From Chryseobacterium sp. 7 (GTDB taxonomy: Bacteria > Bacteroidota > Bacteroidia > Flavobacteriales > Weeksellaceae): a DNA stretch of 64,000 nucleotides. The notes under the pieces are model-generated. The model saw nothing but the letters and a program-made list of their open reading frames with translations, was not told the origin of the DNA and ran no database searches. The stretch is taken from positions 62,001-126,000 of the forward strand of contig NZ_RCCA01000002.1 in assembly GCF_003663845.1 (NCBI RefSeq), in the 5' to 3' direction. This document shows, piece after piece, positions 1-10,453 of the stretch; within the stretch, counting starts at the first letter, position 1, and every line of letters begins with the position of its first letter. The translations under genes were made by a program, and so were the position numbers.

Positions 1-1795
1 CAGAATATTTATTGCTTTTACTCAGGTTTTTTAATACATCATCCGTGGAAACAATATCTTTTGCATGATCAAGGTATGCAAGTGTTTTTGGATCTGAAGA
101 AAAACGTTCTTCAATCATATACATTTCATCCCCATAATTTTCGTTATATCTTCCCAAAGCCTTCTGCTTAGGAATATAATATAGTTTTGGATTGCTGTGG
201 AAAATATTCAGTTTTTCTGACATATTTCCGATGGTAAACGGAGTAAACGGATGATTGGTGGTATAAAAATCCAATAGAAATTTTTCAGGGAAAGTATCCG
301 CAAGTTCTTCTCCTAATGTACTTTTTTGGAAAGCCATATTATTAAGAAAACGAATGGCACTCTTTTTCACACCACGCATCACAAATTCCTGTCCGTCCGT
401 AGATTTCAATCTTAAACTGTTAGATTGGTTTCCTCCGCCTTCTCTGAACGGAATATATCCGCCATTTAGCTCTGAAAGATTGGCAGTAGGAGCTTCAATG
501 GGAATTCCGTAATATCTTCTGTAGTGGTCTCCCCAAAGCCATCTGTAAAATTTTCTCTTTTCGGTAAGCTGTACCGGATAGATGGTTGAAGAGAATGTTG
601 CAGGAAATGAATTCGGAAAATTATTGATGAAAACATCCGGTTTTGAAATCACTGAAATATGAGTCAGTTTTTGAAGCTGTGCATCTTTCGTAGAAAAATA
701 TTCAACATCTGTACTTTCATCTTTTCTGAAATTTAAAACTGCAAAACCGCTTCCACCGTAAGAAAAATCAGTTTTTTCCACAATAGTAGAAGGATCTGTT
801 TTGGAACCTGCGCCGCTGATGATCTGTCTTAGATTTCCATCTTCGTGATACTGCAGGTTATGATCATGTCCGGAAACGAAAATAATATTTTCTTTATCCT
901 GAACAATACTTTTCAATCTGTTAGCCAGATCTGCATAATGCTGGTTATTGATATCTTCAGGACTGGCTCCGGAAGAACTTCTTAAGACATTCACTACACT
1001 TGCTACTACAGGAACCGGAACTTTACTTTTGAAAGGGTAAAGATGTGATTTTGCAGAATTAAAGCCTGCATGGGTTCCGCTGCTGATAATAGGGTGGTGT
1101 AAGGCAACGATAATTCTTTTGCCCTGATTTTTAATGATAAGATCTTTAAACTCTGTGAAAAAATCTTCACGGGTTTTGATATTACAGTTTTTGTTGATTC
1201 CCGGATAATTATCCCAATTGGCAATTACCCATTCCGTATCAATAGCAATCAATTTAATATCTTTAGAAATGTTGATATCATCAATAGGACATCCGTTTTT
1301 AGGCAGAAATGCCTTTTTATCGTCAAGGTATTTTTTTACCAGTCCTTCCTGGGTATTTAATCCTTCCAGTCCGTTGTACCAGTCGTGATTTCCGGGAATA
1401 ACCAATGTTTTACCTTTGAAATTCTTTGTTATAGCAAGCTGATTTTCCAGTTTTTCTTTAGCCGAAGCATAGTCCTTATCTGTTTCTTTGGGCATACCGT
1501 TCGGGTAAATATTGTCACCAAGAAAGATCAGCATAGAGTTATTGTCGGCAGAATCCAGTTTACTTTTCAGTAAATTCAGTGTTTTTTGTGCCTGCGGTTC
1601 ATCCGAGTTTCCTGCATCTCCTATCAGAAAGAGCTTAAAATCATTATCAGATTTTATTTCGGAATCTTTTACTTCAAATAAGTTTTTGCCCTTTTGTACG
1701 TTATAGGTAGCACAGGAATAAAGCACTCCTGCAGACATTACCGTTCGAAGAACAATAGAAGTATTTTTTAGATGAGTTTTAAAGGATAAATTCAT
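1..1795 (-). CDS. Metallophosphoesterase, surface/outer-membrane type, 3' end outside the window
   Basis: An open frame of about 598 codons starts at the ATG complementary to 1793-1795 and runs off the left edge, so the C-terminus is missing. The N-terminus has a hydrophobic stretch ending in LYSCAT, which looks like a lipoprotein signal. The calcineurin-like metal motifs follow in order: LIGDAGN, FLGDNIYP, IPGNHDWYN and, much later, SGHDHNLQY. These give a dinuclear-metal phosphoesterase acting outside the cytoplasm. Flavobacterial homologues are long and often end in an outer-membrane barrel, which could lie beyond the window. The start is 27 bases from the divergent HD-PycTM gene, so the two share a very short promoter region. 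The substrate is unknown. Confidence 0.85.
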   Translation of the reverse strand, partial: MNLSFKTHLKNTSIVLRTVMSAGVLYSCATYNVQKGKNLFEVKDSEIKSDNDFKLFLIGDAGNSDEPQAQKTLNLLKSKLDSADNNSMLIFLGDNIYPNGMPKETDKDYASAKEKLENQLAITKNFKGKTLVIPGNHDWYNGLEGLNTQEGLVKKYLDDKKAFLPKNGCPIDDINISKDIKLIAIDTEWVIANWDNYPGINKNCNIKTREDFFTEFKDLIIKNQGKRIIVALHHPIISSGTHAGFNSAKSHLYPFKSKVPVPVVASVVNVLRSSSGASPEDINNQHYADLANRLKSIVQDKENIIFVSGHDHNLQYHEDGNLRQIISGAGSKTDPSTIVEKTDFSYGGSGFAVLNFRKDESTDVEYFSTKDAQLQKLTHISVISKPDVFINNFPNSFPATFSSTIYPVQLTEKRKFYRWLWGDHYRRYYGIPIEAPTANLSELNGGYIPFREGGGNQSNSLRLKSTDGQEFVMRGVKKSAIRFLNNMAFQKSTLGEELADTFPEKFLLDFYTTNHPFTPFTIGNMSEKLNIFHSNPKLYYIPKQKALGRYNENYGDEMYMIEERFSSDPKTLAYLDHAKDIVSTDDVLKNLSKSNKYS

Positions 1796-1821
1796 AAATT
1801 TACATTAACAAAATTTCAGGG

Positions 1822-2997
1822 ATGAGCATTTTACAAAAAGCTAAAAATTATGTTGAAATCTTATTCAAAGATAAGTTATCTTCAGTATATTTTTATCATA
1901 ATTTTATCCATACTGCCTACACCGTGAATAAGGCAGAGGAAATCATGAAAAATACTCCTGTTTCTGAAGAGGATCAGGAGAAAGTACTCGTTGCATTATG
2001 GTTTCATGATACGGGGTATATAGAATGTGCCCTGAACCATGAGGAGAGGAGTGTAGAGGTGATGAAAGCTTTTTTGCACCAGGAAAATTATCCTGAAAAC
2101 TATATTGCAGATGTTGAAAAACTGATCCTTGCAACCAAAATACAGTACGAACCTCAGAATTTACTGGAGAAAATTGTAAAAGATGCCGATTTCAGTCATT
2201 TTGCAGGACATGATTACAGCGATATTTCCGATGCTTTGAGAAAAGAATGGGAATTAACCAACGTAAGATGTTTTTCTAATGAAGAATGGAATGCCGGAAA
2301 TCTGGATATGCTGAAAAATAAGCATACTTTTTACACAGACTATGCCAAAGAAAACTGGGAACCCCTGAAAAAGAAAAACATTAAAAAGATCGAAAAGAAG
2401 CTGGAAAAGGAAGAGGAGAAAAAAGAAAACAAGAAGGAGAGCACTGAAGGTAAAAAGGATAAAGAAAAATCAGACAGAAGTGTAGATACTTTATTCAGAG
2501 TAACACTGAATAACCATACAAGACTAAGTGATATTGCTGACAGTAAAGCCAATATTTTGTTGTCAGTAAATGCGATCATTATTTCAGTTTGTCTTTCCGT
2601 TTTGGTTCCGAAGCTGGATGCTCCTAAGAATTCTCATTTGATTCTTCCGAGTTTTATCTTATTGCTTTCAAGTGTACTGACGATCATATTTGCTATTTTA
2701 TCCACAAAACCGAATGTAACAAAAACCACATTTACCTCTCAGGATATTGCCAACAGAAAAGTGAATCTTCTTTTCTTCGGAAACTTTCAGCAGATGTTAT
2801 TTGACGACTATCACAATGCGATGAAAGATCTGATCAAAGACAGAGATTACATCTATGATTCTATGGTGAAAGATCTGTATTATCTGGGAAAAGTTCTTGA
2901 CAGAAAATACAAGCTTTTGTCCATTACCTATAAGATTTTTATGGCAGGGATTATTATTTCCGTGCTGTCTTTCGGTGCTGCATTTCTTAGTCTTTAA
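1822..2997 (+). CDS. HD-domain phosphohydrolase fused to a PycTM membrane effector domain
   Basis: 391 residues. The N-terminal 190 residues form an HD domain, with H-NFIHTAYT near residue 30, the HDTGY metal pair near 62-66 and further acidic/His residues (HEERS, KDADFSHFAGHD). A highly charged Lys/Glu linker of about 40 residues follows. The C-terminal part from about 225 matches the PycTM (DUF5706) pattern: SDIADSKANILLSVNAIII and two hydrophobic hairpins, plus one terminal TM segment. In Pycsar anti-phage systems PycTM proteins are effectors activated by cyclic UMP or CMP. Here the domain is fused to an HD enzyme and no uridylate cyclase gene is visible nearby, so a Pycsar role is uncertain. 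The HD domain may hydrolyse a nucleotide signal. Confidence 0.85.
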   Translation: MSILQKAKNYVEILFKDKLSSVYFYHNFIHTAYTVNKAEEIMKNTPVSEEDQEKVLVALWFHDTGYIECALNHEERSVEVMKAFLHQENYPENYIADVEKLILATKIQYEPQNLLEKIVKDADFSHFAGHDYSDISDALRKEWELTNVRCFSNEEWNAGNLDMLKNKHTFYTDYAKENWEPLKKKNIKKIEKKLEKEEEKKENKKESTEGKKDKEKSDRSVDTLFRVTLNNHTRLSDIADSKANILLSVNAIIISVCLSVLVPKLDAPKNSHLILPSFILLLSSVLTIIFAILSTKPNVTKTTFTSQDIANRKVNLLFFGNFQQMLFDDYHNAMKDLIKDRDYIYDSMVKDLYYLGKVLDRKYKLLSITYKIFMAGIIISVLSFGAAFLSL

Positions 2998-3091
2998 TTA
3001 AAAAGCATCTGTTAAGCCATTGTTTTATCGGATGGCTGAAGGCTTTTCATAATAAAATGAAGAAGCTGAATGCGTGTTTTTTAGTTTTAAC

Positions 3092-5404
3092 TTATTCCTG
3101 CGGAAGCGTAAAAGAAACTCTCAGCGCCAGCAGTCCTGTAATTCCCTGAAGATCTTCTACTTTTAAGAATTCTATATCATGCTGCAGGATTCCTTTTTTC
3201 TGAAGTTTGGAAATGTAATCCAGATATTCTTTTTGGTTTTCCATCCCGAAATAAACGATGGTAATTTTTCCGGGTGCCGTGATACGTTCTGAAGAATCTT
3301 TGATATGTGCTTTATCCAGACGTTTTTTGATGATCTCGTAATAGGAATTATAAGCTCCGTCTACATCAAAGCGTTTTTCATCCATTCTGAAACGGATGTC
3401 TATTTTTTCATTATATACGAAAATCAGTGAAGCAATATCCAGCTGTACCGGAAGATATTTTTTGAACGACTGAAATTCCAGTTCCATTTTACAGATGGTT
3501 TTCAGCTGCCAGTATCTCAGTTTGTGGACAACTTTTGAAGTGTAATGAAGCTCCGGAGCGATGCTTGGGCCTATATACAGGTTATGCTCCACACCATCAG
3601 ACTTGAATCTTTCATAATAGTGCGGGAAAATTTCCTGTGCTTTTATCTGGCTTTCATCGAGCATGTCGGCCAGTTTCCGGTTGACCAAGGTGATAGAGTC
3701 ATCCAGGTTTTTTCTATGATGATAAAACAGGTCAGTAGGCGTAAAGACATGTGAAAAATAGTCTTTAATTTTTGCCTTTATTTCTTTTGAAGTTCTTATT
3801 TCCAGTTTTCCCTGTAAAAAAGGATGAATTTCTTCTCTTAATAATCTTTGAAAACGCTGTTCCGTATCAGCTTTGATCTCATTGTTCAGTTCATTTTCAA
3901 AAACATCCAGTGCCAGCAGAAATTTTTCAGAATCGGAATTCGTTAGTACAAAAATCTCATTCAGCCATTCGATCTGCTGATTAAGATCCTGCAGCATCAG
4001 ATTATAACGCTTTTCAGAAGAAGAACGGATATCTGAAACCCCAAACAGCGGAGTCAGGTTTTTAAAAGCAATCTGCTTTAATGTATATATTTTTTTGCCA
4101 AGAGATGCTGTGAAGTATTTTTCTGCTTCGTTTCTGAATTTCCACACTACACTGTCGTGAATGGTGGTATATTCACGCTGAATAATGGCTTCTATCTGGT
4201 AATTTTTTTCAAAATAGAACCTGTTCAGGGAGAAAAGAACCATATCGGTAAAGAACTCCAGTTTCTTAAGTTTTAAACCATTAAAGCTGCCCGCAATAGG
4301 AGAGGTAAATTCCATGATGGCAAGAAGTTCACCATCTTTCATGATTGGGATTACCATAAAACTGTTGACATTATTATCCTTTAAAATACTAAAGGAAGGA
4401 AGCTGCTTTACATTTTCATCCAGATTGTTCACATTGGAAACAACCACAGGTTTTGAATTATGATTTAAATTATTGAAAGTGCTCTTACGGGTATCTTCGT
4501 CAAAAGCATTGATCCAGAAATCCAGGATATGATTGGTAAGAAGACTTTCATAAATAGGAAGCTTATCCAGTTTCTGTTCTTTTTTATTAAAAGTCATCAG
4601 TCCGAAGCTCAGTTCCGAAACATCAAAATAAGATTTGAAAATTTCCGTCAGATTTTCATTAGGATTCAAATCTTCGGGATCAATCTCAATCATACTTGAT
4701 TTCAGATCGGAAAGCGCCACTTCAGAAGTGCAGTCTACCAGGGAAATGATGGTAAATCCTTTCAGAATCCAGGATTGTGATGGGAAATATTTTTTCCACA
4801 GTTTAAAATCATCCAGGTTTTCCAGAAGCATATCCAACACATCATCAGACGGAATCCTGGCATCTTCTGTAGGAGTAATTTCCGTAAAATCTGAATTGAC
4901 GGTAATCTTATAATGCTTCATGATTCCCTGTTTGTTGGGAATATCATAGTAAAACGGGATCGTACTTTTAATATCTTTTTTGAAGTAGCTCTGAAGAATC
5001 AGGCAGCAGCAGAAAACATAGAATTCATTATCTGAAATATTCCGGAGTTCTATTTCGAAGTCTTTTCCGGCATCTTTAAGAATGTCCTTAAATCTTTCCG
5101 TATAATTGAACGTGATATTGGAAAGGGGGATACTGGCTGCTTTTATTTCATTTCTGGTAAGCCCTGTCGGAAAAAGATCTGCCAGAAGCATTCTGATGAG
5201 GTCTTCATGCTTTTCCAGAAAAGCGGTGTCCTGAAAGCCGTCTCTAAGCTCTTTGAAATTTCTTGTGCTTTCTATTAATGATTCCGCATAGTTGACTCTG
5301 TATTCCAGTCGGTCATTATACCGGATATGCTCCAGAACATCCAAATATTTTTTGAATGAAATATAAACTTGAAAAGGAGAGTCTTTTTTATACAGATTAG
5401 CCAA
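3092..5404 (-). CDS. Large GAF-like domain protein of unknown function
   Basis: 770 residues with no signal peptide and no TM segment. Residues of about 265-395 resemble a GAF sensor domain (SFMVIPIMKDGELLAIMEF, followed by a helical FFTDMVLFSLNRFYFE segment). The rest is mostly alpha-helical and charged. I recognise no DNA-binding, kinase or cyclase signature, although GAF modules usually bind a small ligand or mediate dimerisation. The gene stands alone, converging with the HD-PycTM gene on one side and 240 bases from the nuo operon terminator on the other. A cytoplasmic sensory or scaffold role is a guess. Confidence 0.6.
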   Translation of the reverse strand: MANLYKKDSPFQVYISFKKYLDVLEHIRYNDRLEYRVNYAESLIESTRNFKELRDGFQDTAFLEKHEDLIRMLLADLFPTGLTRNEIKAASIPLSNITFNYTERFKDILKDAGKDFEIELRNISDNEFYVFCCCLILQSYFKKDIKSTIPFYYDIPNKQGIMKHYKITVNSDFTEITPTEDARIPSDDVLDMLLENLDDFKLWKKYFPSQSWILKGFTIISLVDCTSEVALSDLKSSMIEIDPEDLNPNENLTEIFKSYFDVSELSFGLMTFNKKEQKLDKLPIYESLLTNHILDFWINAFDEDTRKSTFNNLNHNSKPVVVSNVNNLDENVKQLPSFSILKDNNVNSFMVIPIMKDGELLAIMEFTSPIAGSFNGLKLKKLEFFTDMVLFSLNRFYFEKNYQIEAIIQREYTTIHDSVVWKFRNEAEKYFTASLGKKIYTLKQIAFKNLTPLFGVSDIRSSSEKRYNLMLQDLNQQIEWLNEIFVLTNSDSEKFLLALDVFENELNNEIKADTEQRFQRLLREEIHPFLQGKLEIRTSKEIKAKIKDYFSHVFTPTDLFYHHRKNLDDSITLVNRKLADMLDESQIKAQEIFPHYYERFKSDGVEHNLYIGPSIAPELHYTSKVVHKLRYWQLKTICKMELEFQSFKKYLPVQLDIASLIFVYNEKIDIRFRMDEKRFDVDGAYNSYYEIIKKRLDKAHIKDSSERITAPGKITIVYFGMENQKEYLDYISKLQKKGILQHDIEFLKVEDLQGITGLLALRVSFTLPQE

Positions 5405-5598
5405 GAGCTGGAAATTTAAAGTAAAGTTATGAAAAAAGCAGAATATTGATCGTCCGGAATTTTATTTTATTATATATAATTTGCTGGTGCTTCGGGAAAT
5501 TCTGCAATGTATTTTATAATTCGTTTCTGTTTTTTATGAAGACAGATATCCAGATTACTGATTAATAAATTCTATCAATTAAAAAAGATATAGAATAA

Positions 5599-5626
5599 AA
5601 AAGCACAACTGAAAAGTTGTGCTTTT
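5599..5626 (-). terminator. Intrinsic terminator of the nuo operon
   Basis: A perfect 12-bp stem (AAAAGCACAACT / AGTTGTGCTTTT) with a tetraloop lies 20 bases after the nuoN stop on the minus strand. The outer A:T pairs give the U-tract. Confidence 0.85.
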
Positions 5627-5645
5627 GTTATTTTAAATTCAGATT

Positions 5646-7025
5646 TTACAATCCGAACATTCTTGCAAACATATCCGGGAAAACTCCAAGGATAACAATT
5701 AAAACAATAACAACTACACCAATGATGTTGTAAGTAAGTGTTACTTTTTCTGATGATTTGAATGTTGATTCTTTAAAGAAGAACATGGCAATGATCAGTC
5801 TTAAATAGTAAGCGATAGACAGGGCAGAACCCAACACCGCTACCAATACTAGGAAAGCTGCACCGTTCATAGCCTGGGAGAATAAAGCAAATTTCCCCAT
5901 GAAACCAGCGGTTAACGGAACTCCAGCCATAGAAAGCATAGAAATTGTAGCTGCTGTTGCTAATAAAGGTTCTGTTTTTGCCAATCCTTTGAAAGCTCCG
6001 AAAGAAGTTTCTCTTTTTAATTTCTCTACCCAGATCAGACACATGAAAACTCCTACTGTGGATAAAGAATAAGCAAATAAATAGAACGCCAGGTTATAAG
6101 TAGAAAGGCTTGTCATTCCAAAGAATACCAATCCGATATATCCTGCGTGGGATACAGAGGAGTAGGCCAACATTCTTTTTGCATTCGTCTGAGCAAGACC
6201 CATAACGTTTGCCAAAAGTAATGTAATGATTAAGAATACTCCTAAAACATTAATCCACTCATGAGTCACTCCAGTGAAACCAAGCGTCATCAATCTGAAT
6301 AGGGCAAAGAATCCTGAGATCTTTACCACACTCGCCATAAAAGCTGTGATTAATGAAGGAGAACCTGCATATACATCAGGACTCCACATGTGGAAGGGTG
6401 CTAAAGCTACTTTGAATGCCAATGCACAAAGAATCAGTAATACTCCTAAGATGAACATTACATTCCCTGAATTGGCTACTCCGAAATCATGAATCTTATA
6501 AAGATCAAAACTTCCTGCACTTCCGTAGATAAACGCAATTCCGAACAGTAAGAAACCTGTTGCAAATGCACCCATAAGGAAATATTTAATAGAAGCTTCG
6601 TTAGATCTAAGATCAGTTTTGTTAGCTCCAGCCATTACATATAATGGAATAGAAAGGATTTCAACTCCCAAGAACATCGTCACCAGGTTCTGATATCCGA
6701 AAAGGATGATCCCTCCACATAATGCAAATAGCATCAATGCATATAATTCTGATTGGTGGCTTCTGTGATTGCTGAATGCAAAACCTCCCAGAAAGAATAA
6801 TAATAAAGTTGTTACGATTGATATTTTAGTGAATAATGCGGTATTGCCACTGTACTCGTACATATGCTTGTAATGGTCGAAGAACGAACATTCCGGCATA
6901 AAACTTACATACAATGCAATGATTAATCCCAAAATCCCAATGTATCTTGCGAATTTTCCTTGTTCAAAAACTCCTGAAAATAACGCAATAACTGCCGTTA
7001 GGAAAACAATAATTAAAACACTCAT
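5646..7025 (-). CDS. nuoN: NADH-quinone oxidoreductase subunit N
   Basis: 459 residues, almost entirely hydrophobic with about 14 predicted TM helices. It is the antiporter-like proton-pumping subunit of complex I, related to NuoL and NuoM. Conserved family features include the broken-helix region with LAPFHMWSPDVYAGSP (about residues 210-225) and the Lys in AQTNAKRMLAYSSVSH. It is the last gene of the operon and sits 16 bases after nuoM. The length matches the bacterial family. It acts in the cytoplasmic membrane, coupling quinone reduction to proton translocation. Confidence 0.97.
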   Translation of the reverse strand: MSVLIIVFLTAVIALFSGVFEQGKFARYIGILGLIIALYVSFMPECSFFDHYKHMYEYSGNTALFTKISIVTTLLLFFLGGFAFSNHRSHQSELYALMLFALCGGIILFGYQNLVTMFLGVEILSIPLYVMAGANKTDLRSNEASIKYFLMGAFATGFLLFGIAFIYGSAGSFDLYKIHDFGVANSGNVMFILGVLLILCALAFKVALAPFHMWSPDVYAGSPSLITAFMASVVKISGFFALFRLMTLGFTGVTHEWINVLGVFLIITLLLANVMGLAQTNAKRMLAYSSVSHAGYIGLVFFGMTSLSTYNLAFYLFAYSLSTVGVFMCLIWVEKLKRETSFGAFKGLAKTEPLLATAATISMLSMAGVPLTAGFMGKFALFSQAMNGAAFLVLVAVLGSALSIAYYLRLIIAMFFFKESTFKSSEKVTLTYNIIGVVVIVLIVILGVFPDMFARMFGL

Positions 7026-7041
7026 TTCTTAAAATATCAAA

Positions 7042-8535
7042 TTAACTTACCATTGATTGGTAGATAAACTTCACCGAACTACTCACCATGTCGATTACCG
7101 GTTGTGGGAAAATACCTAGTAAAATCACAAAAACCGCTAAACTTGCCAATACAGAAAACTCTACACCAGATAAATCTTTTGCTGTACTTAAAACGGCTTC
7201 ATCTCCTTCTCCAAACATTGCTTTTCCGTAAAATCTCAATAAATACACCGCACAAAGAATTACCGTAAGACCAGCAATTACTGCTGCTGTTCCGTTAAAA
7301 TCATAAACAGATTTCAACAGAATAAATTCTCCGATGAATCCATTGGTCAATGGAACTCCCATTGAACCTAATATAATGATCAGAAACAACACCGCAAACT
7401 TAGGCGCTACTTTAGCTAAACCACCCATTTGTCTGATGTCTCTTGATTTAAATCTCTTATATAGAATATCACAACAGTAGAATAAACCTACTACGTTGAT
7501 ACCGTGTGCAAAAGTCTGTACTAAAGCTCCTTCAGCTCCTTCTACATTGAAAGTTCCTCTTAAAGTAACTACTGCAGAAGCGAAGATCCCTGCTACCATC
7601 AATCCTACGTGAGAGAAAGATGAATACGCAATAATTCTCTTCATATCCGTCTGGATAATAGCAATAAGAGCTCCGTGAACAATTCCTACAATAGCAAGAA
7701 TAATCACAATCTGCCCGGAAATTCCTGCAATCGGAAGCGGTGTAATTGGAAGTAAATAACGCATTACGCCATATACTGCCATCTTCAGCATGATCCCTGA
7801 TAATAACATGGATCCCTGAGTAGGAGAGTAGGTATAGGTATCAGGCTGCCATGTATGGAAAGGAAATACCGGTAATTTCACTGCAAAAGCAAAGAAAATA
7901 AACCAGAATACCACAGTCTGCTGTACTTCGTTCAGTTGGGCATTATATAAATCTGTTAAAGCGAATGATGCAGAGTGGTTGTACACATAGATCAATCCAG
8001 CCAACATAAATAATGATCCCACGAATGTATATACGAAGAATTTCGTAGTGAATTCGAACCTTTTATTCTCTTGTCCCCAAAGTCCGGCAATGAACCAAAT
8101 TGGAATCAAAGTTACTTCCCAGAAAATGTAGAATAACAATCCGTCTAAAGAAGTGAATACTCCTACAAGACCAAACTGCATCAACAGAATTAATCCGTAG
8201 AATGTATTTCTGTAGTTTACATTTTCGTTGAAAGATGATAAAATGATGATTGGAGCCAGAATATTGGTCAACACTAAAAGAAGCATGCTCATCCCGTCAA
8301 CACCGAAATGAAGAGAGCTTTTAATGAATTGAGACCAAGGATAAGTGATTTCGTACTGAAGCTTACTGTCTACTGTCGGTCCAAAATTGAAATCCGAAAG
8401 CATATAGAAGGTAAGTAGCATCTGTACCAATGCAATTCCAAGCGCCAAATATTTGCTGGAACTATTCTTCCATGCAAAAACTAATCCCGAACCTACTAGA
8501 GGTAATAGTAATAATGTTAATAATAAACAAGACAT
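7042..8535 (-). CDS. nuoM: NADH-quinone oxidoreductase subunit M
   Basis: 497 residues, about 14 TM helices. Family signatures are FHTWQPDTYTYSPTQGS in the discontinuous helix, DMKRIIAYSSFSHVG with the channel Lys, and FWEVTLIPIWF with the conserved Glu. It is one of three antiporter-like proton channels of the complex I membrane arm. nuoL ends two bases upstream and nuoN follows, so the three pump subunits are cotranscribed as in other bacteria. Confidence 0.97.
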   Translation of the reverse strand: MSCLLLTLLLLPLVGSGLVFAWKNSSSKYLALGIALVQMLLTFYMLSDFNFGPTVDSKLQYEITYPWSQFIKSSLHFGVDGMSMLLLVLTNILAPIIILSSFNENVNYRNTFYGLILLMQFGLVGVFTSLDGLLFYIFWEVTLIPIWFIAGLWGQENKRFEFTTKFFVYTFVGSLFMLAGLIYVYNHSASFALTDLYNAQLNEVQQTVVFWFIFFAFAVKLPVFPFHTWQPDTYTYSPTQGSMLLSGIMLKMAVYGVMRYLLPITPLPIAGISGQIVIILAIVGIVHGALIAIIQTDMKRIIAYSSFSHVGLMVAGIFASAVVTLRGTFNVEGAEGALVQTFAHGINVVGLFYCCDILYKRFKSRDIRQMGGLAKVAPKFAVLFLIIILGSMGVPLTNGFIGEFILLKSVYDFNGTAAVIAGLTVILCAVYLLRFYGKAMFGEGDEAVLSTAKDLSGVEFSVLASLAVFVILLGIFPQPVIDMVSSSVKFIYQSMVS

Positions 8536-8537
8536 TA

Positions 8538-10451
8538 TTATTGTAATAAAAAGTTAACAATTAATATAATTCCCACAGCTAAAGACATGATAAGGATATA
8601 TGTCTCTACATTTCCGTTCTGTACACGCTTCATAGCTTTTCCGCTGTCTTCAGCACCATCACCTACAAAGTTTACAAAACGGTCTAAGATACCCTTATCA
8701 AACATTTTTCCTCCGCGTCCTAATCCTTCAACAGTTTTTACAATCAATGCGTTGTAAAGTTCGTCAACGTATAATTTCTTAGCAGAAAGCTTTTCCCATC
8801 CGGTATAGTTTTCCTCTGCCACAGCCATCTTCTTCTTACTTACATAAGTATTTCTAACGATGAACCAAACAGTGAAGAACATAAGCACTGTAGCTGCTAA
8901 TAAGATCATTTCAGTATTGAAAGGTACTCCTGAAAGAGTAGCTTCCATCTGGCTGAAGCTTTGTTCCGTAAGAACAGGCTTTAACCATTCCATCAGTTTA
9001 GCATAGTGCCCGTGACCGATGAAGTGTGGCAGGTTGATAAAACCTCCGATTACAGAAAGAATAGCCAATACGATCAATGGTAATGTCATATTAGAAGGGC
9101 TTTCGTGTAAGTGGTGTTTTTGTTCTTCAGTACCTCTGAATTCTCCGTGGAATGTCAAATAGTAAAGTCTGAACATATAGGTTGCAGTCATTGCCGCTAA
9201 AACAAATAAGATTACCCAGTAAACAGGGTTTTTAGCGAAAGCTGCTACTAAAATTTCGTCTTTAGAGATCATCCCTGATAATAAAGGGAAACCTGAGATG
9301 GCTAATGTTCCGATCAGGAATGTAGCGTGGGTAAGAGGAATATATTTTTTAAGACCTCCCATGAAACGCATATCCTGTTCGTTGCTCATAGCGTGGATTA
9401 CAGAACCTGCACCTAAGAATAACAACGCCTTAAAGAATGCGTGTGTCATTACATGGAACATAGCCGTTGTATATGCCCCAAGACCTAAAGCGATGAACAT
9501 AAATCCAAGTTGTGAAACGGTAGAGTATGCCAATACTTTTTTGATATCGTTCTGACGAAGTGCATAGAAACCAGCCAAAGCAGCCGTTAAGAATCCGATG
9601 AATAAAATTCCTCCCTGCACTGTAGGTGCCAAAGTAAATAAGAAGTTAGATCTTACTACCAAATAGATCCCTGCAGTTACCATCGTTGCCGCGTGGATCA
9701 ACGCTGATACAGGAGTTGGTCCCGCCATCGCATCCGGTAACCATGTATATAATGGAACCTGAGCCGATTTACCGGTAGCACCGATGAATAAACTCGCCGT
9801 GATAAAGATAATCACTGTTCCGTCTAATTCAAATTTTGAAGCGTTTTCTGCTACAGAAAGATAATCTACAGCATTGGTCTGAGAAGCAATCATGAAAATA
9901 CCGATCAATAACGCAAGGTCACCAATTCTGTTCATGATGAAAGCTTTTCTTGCCGCTTTACCGTATTCTTCGTTGGTATACCAGAATCCGATCAAAAGGT
10001 AAGAACAAAGACCTACACCTTCCCATCCAATGAACAGGATAAGGTAGTTGCTTCCCATTACTAAAAGTAACATGGAGAAGATGAAAAGGTTCAGGTAAGT
10101 AAAAAACTTGTAGAATCCTTTATCATGACTCATATATCCGATAGAGTATAAGTGGATCAGTGAACCGATACCCGTAATGATCATTACCATCATTAATGAA
10201 AGCTGATCAATCTGGAATCCAAAATTGATTTGAACACCATTTACTCTAAACCATTCAAAAGCTTTTACGATAACAGGCTGGCTTTCAGAATTGAAATTCA
10301 TGAAAATACTTACCGCAATACAGAAAGATCCAAAAACCATTGCTGTAGCCAAAGATCCTACCAATATTTTTGGAAGGTTTTTCCCAAATAGCCCGTTAAT
10401 AAGAAACCCTAAAAGTGGTAAAAGTACTATTGCATATACTAGATTCTCCAT
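8538..10451 (-). CDS. nuoL: NADH-quinone oxidoreductase subunit L
   Basis: 637 residues, the distal and largest antiporter-like subunit. It shows the N-terminal LLPLLGFLINGLFGK, the central GWEGVGLCSYLLIGFWY and TGKSAQVPLYTWLPDAMAGPTPVSALIHAATMV blocks (cited in part), and a long C-terminal amphipathic region ending in a final TM helix, the lateral helix that clamps M and N. The start is adjacent to the nuoK stop. Length and gene order are normal. Confidence 0.97.
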   Translation of the reverse strand: MENLVYAIVLLPLLGFLINGLFGKNLPKILVGSLATAMVFGSFCIAVSIFMNFNSESQPVIVKAFEWFRVNGVQINFGFQIDQLSLMMVMIITGIGSLIHLYSIGYMSHDKGFYKFFTYLNLFIFSMLLLVMGSNYLILFIGWEGVGLCSYLLIGFWYTNEEYGKAARKAFIMNRIGDLALLIGIFMIASQTNAVDYLSVAENASKFELDGTVIIFITASLFIGATGKSAQVPLYTWLPDAMAGPTPVSALIHAATMVTAGIYLVVRSNFLFTLAPTVQGGILFIGFLTAALAGFYALRQNDIKKVLAYSTVSQLGFMFIALGLGAYTTAMFHVMTHAFFKALLFLGAGSVIHAMSNEQDMRFMGGLKKYIPLTHATFLIGTLAISGFPLLSGMISKDEILVAAFAKNPVYWVILFVLAAMTATYMFRLYYLTFHGEFRGTEEQKHHLHESPSNMTLPLIVLAILSVIGGFINLPHFIGHGHYAKLMEWLKPVLTEQSFSQMEATLSGVPFNTEMILLAATVLMFFTVWFIVRNTYVSKKKMAVAEENYTGWEKLSAKKLYVDELYNALIVKTVEGLGRGGKMFDKGILDRFVNFVGDGAEDSGKAMKRVQNGNVETYILIMSLAVGIILIVNFLLQ

Positions 10452-10453
10452 TC

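Noticed and set aside
2340..2579. Phe/Ser-rich frame on the minus strand
   Set aside because: It is the shadow of the Lys/Glu-rich linker of the HD-PycTM gene.
3014..3038. AGCCAT/ATGGCT hairpin as a terminator between the HD-PycTM and GAF-like genes
   Set aside because: The stem is short with a long loop and a poor U-tract, so I could not support it.
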